NCBI GenBank assembly: GCA_947474395.1
Contig: CANJID010000006.1
Location: forward strand, 1 to 64,000
From: Caulobacterales bacterium
GTDB lineage: Bacteria; Pseudomonadota; Alphaproteobacteria; Caulobacterales; Caulobacteraceae
DNA: 64,000 nt
Direction of reading: 5' to 3'
This document shows, one piece after another, positions 62,994 to 64,000 of this stretch; the first letter of the stretch is position 1, and every line of letters begins with the position of its first letter. The translations under genes and the position numbers were made by a program. Under the pieces are notes generated by a model. It saw only the letters and a program-made list of their open reading frames with translations. It was not told the origin of the DNA and ran no database searches.

Positions 62994-64000
62994 GGGCGAA
63001 GCGCCTCAAGCCGGCGGAAAGCCCAGCCGCGGGCGGCCTCTCGCGCGCCCTCGTGCTCGATCCGCTCGATCGCCTCGCCGACAAAGGCCTCTGTCAACAT
63101 GATGCGGGCGTCGTCGAGGGGCACGCCTCTGCTGCGGATGTAGAACAGGGCTTCCTCGTCGAGGGCCCCTACCGTGTTGCCGTGGGCGCAGGCGACGTCG
63201 TCGGCGTAGATTTCCAGCTCCGGCTTGGCGTCGATCTCGGCCCGGTCGGAGAGCAGCAGGGCGTCGTGGCGCATGCGGGCGTCGGTCTTGTCCGCGCCCT
63301 CGCTGACGACGATGCGGCCCTGGAACACCCCGCGGGCGCTCCCGCCGGCGACGCCCTTGGTCAGCTGCGAGGTCTCCCCGCCGATGCCCTCGTGGGTGAC
63401 CACCGTGGTCACGTCCGCATGGCGGGCGCCGTCGACGAGGTAGGCGCCGTCGAGGCGGGCCGTCGTGCCGGCTCCCGGATTGTGCAGATGGGTCTCGTGG
63501 CGCTGCAGTTTGGCGCCGGAGGCCAGGACCGTCTGGGCGTAGCGAGCGCCGGGGGCGAGCTTCACCTCCGCCGTCGAAACCGAGACCGCGGTGTCGGGCT
63601 CGTCCAGCACCACCAGCCGCTCCAGCCTGGCGCCCTTGCCGAGCTCGATCTCCAGGATGGTGTTGGCGAAATAGCCCTCGCCGCGCCCTTCGTAGCTCTC
63701 CAGCAGGGTCGCCATGCAGTCGGCGGCGACCACGACCTTCAGGCGGGACAGGTGGGCGGTGTCGATGGTGTCGGAGATGAAGCGCACCGCCACGGCCTCA
63801 TCACCCAGCAGCAGCAGATCGGGGCCGGACTCATAGCCGTTGACGAACACCAGCTCACGGTCGGCCAGGCCCTCGAACGGTCCAGGCCAGCCCGGCGCGG
63901 AGGCCGGGGGCGAAGGCGGCGGAGCAGTCCGCAGGGCGCGGGCGAGGTCGGAATAGCGGAACGCCTCGTCCCTGCGCGTCGGCAGGGGCGAACCGGTCAT
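62990..64000 (-). CDS. sufD: SufD, Fe-S scaffold subunit
   Basis: SufD forms the SufBC2D scaffold on which clusters are built. The 336 residues have an N-terminal helical part (TRRDEAFRYSDLARAL), a beta-helix core with VVLDEPDTAVSVSTAEVKLA and FQGRIVVSEGADKTDARMRHD, and the conserved end AHGNTVGALDEEALFYIRSR. The ATG is at the last three bases of the window and fits the family's start, so the gene may be complete; sufC and sufB probably lie further right. Confidence 0.93.
   Translation of the reverse strand: MTGSPLPTRRDEAFRYSDLARALRTAPPPSPPASAPGWPGPFEGLADRELVFVNGYESGPDLLLLGDEAVAVRFISDTIDTAHLSRLKVVVAADCMATLLESYEGRGEGYFANTILEIELGKGARLERLVVLDEPDTAVSVSTAEVKLAPGARYAQTVLASGAKLQRHETHLHNPGAGTTARLDGAYLVDGARHADVTTVVTHEGIGGETSQLTKGVAGGSARGVFQGRIVVSEGADKTDARMRHDALLLSDRAEIDAKPELEIYADDVACAHGNTVGALDEEALFYIRSRGVPLDDARIMLTEAFVGEAIERIEHEGAREAARGWAFRRLEALRP

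Noticed and set aside
1-64000. CRISPR arrays, tRNA or rRNA genes, integrases or transposases, prophage genes
   Set aside because: I looked for direct repeat arrays, cloverleaf-like sequences and recognisable mobility proteins and found none, although small RNAs without obvious features could be missed by eye.

Overview
The window is a 64 kb piece of high-GC alphaproteobacterial chromosome. It almost certainly comes from Caulobacteraceae (a Caulobacter or Phenylobacterium relative). The support is a PopA orthologue that keeps PopA's key residues at the expected positions, an MmpA/RseP-type site-2 protease in the rpsB-to-lpxB array, LpxI rather than LpxH in lipid A synthesis, a domain that reads like the N-terminus of the Caulobacter S-layer protein RsaA, and an alphaproteobacterial SOS box (GAAC-N7-GAAC) in front of lexA. 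I see no rRNA, tRNA, CRISPR array, transposase, prophage or plasmid gene. Most of the window is core genome with short accessory stretches.

Layout. 0.1-8.5 kb: a DoxX-like/DUF305 membrane fusion, a thiolase, a GGDEF-EAL protein, a shortened Ku, a TusA-like protein, popA and a secreted SRPBCC protein. 8.7-20.4 kb: mfd and sdhE (minus) and recG (plus). Between sdhE and recG lies a 5.7 kb accessory block with a large adenylation-carrier-acyltransferase protein, a VOC protein, a GAF protein, a host-attachment-family protein, a MmcQ/YjbR protein and an unknown. 20.5-25.3 kb: a glycine-zipper lipoprotein, a DUF3089 protein whose nucleophile position is not serine, hldD-hldE for heptose synthesis, and tpiA. 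25.5-34.1 kb: ppiD-like, trpE, an RTX/RsaA-like surface protein, trpGDC and lexA. 34.1-43.5 kb: comEC, gltX, gltA, hmp, small membrane proteins, a Tat-exported dienelactone hydrolase and two secreted unknowns.

44.0-59.0 kb is a minus-strand array in the order of transcription: rpsB, tsf, pyrH, frr, uppS, cdsA, dxr, rseP/mmpA, bamA, skp, lpxD, fabZ, lpxA, lpxI, lpxB. It joins translation, isoprenoid and lipid carrier supply, outer-membrane protein assembly and lipid A synthesis. 59.2-64.0 kb holds a YbaK deacylase, two small unknowns, a TfoX-N protein and the downstream end of a suf operon (sufD-sufS-sufT-sufA) that runs off the right edge.

The best candidate for something undescribed is the protein at 12806-15607. 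A Lys2-type amino-acid adenylation domain and a carrier domain are joined to an acyltransferase-3-like membrane domain, giving the parts of an aminoacylation machine for an envelope polymer or lipid in one chain. Second is the RTX protein at 29216-30514, which carries the RsaA-like lipopolysaccharide-anchoring domain at its C-terminus rather than its N-terminus. Several intergenic gaps hold related inverted-repeat elements.
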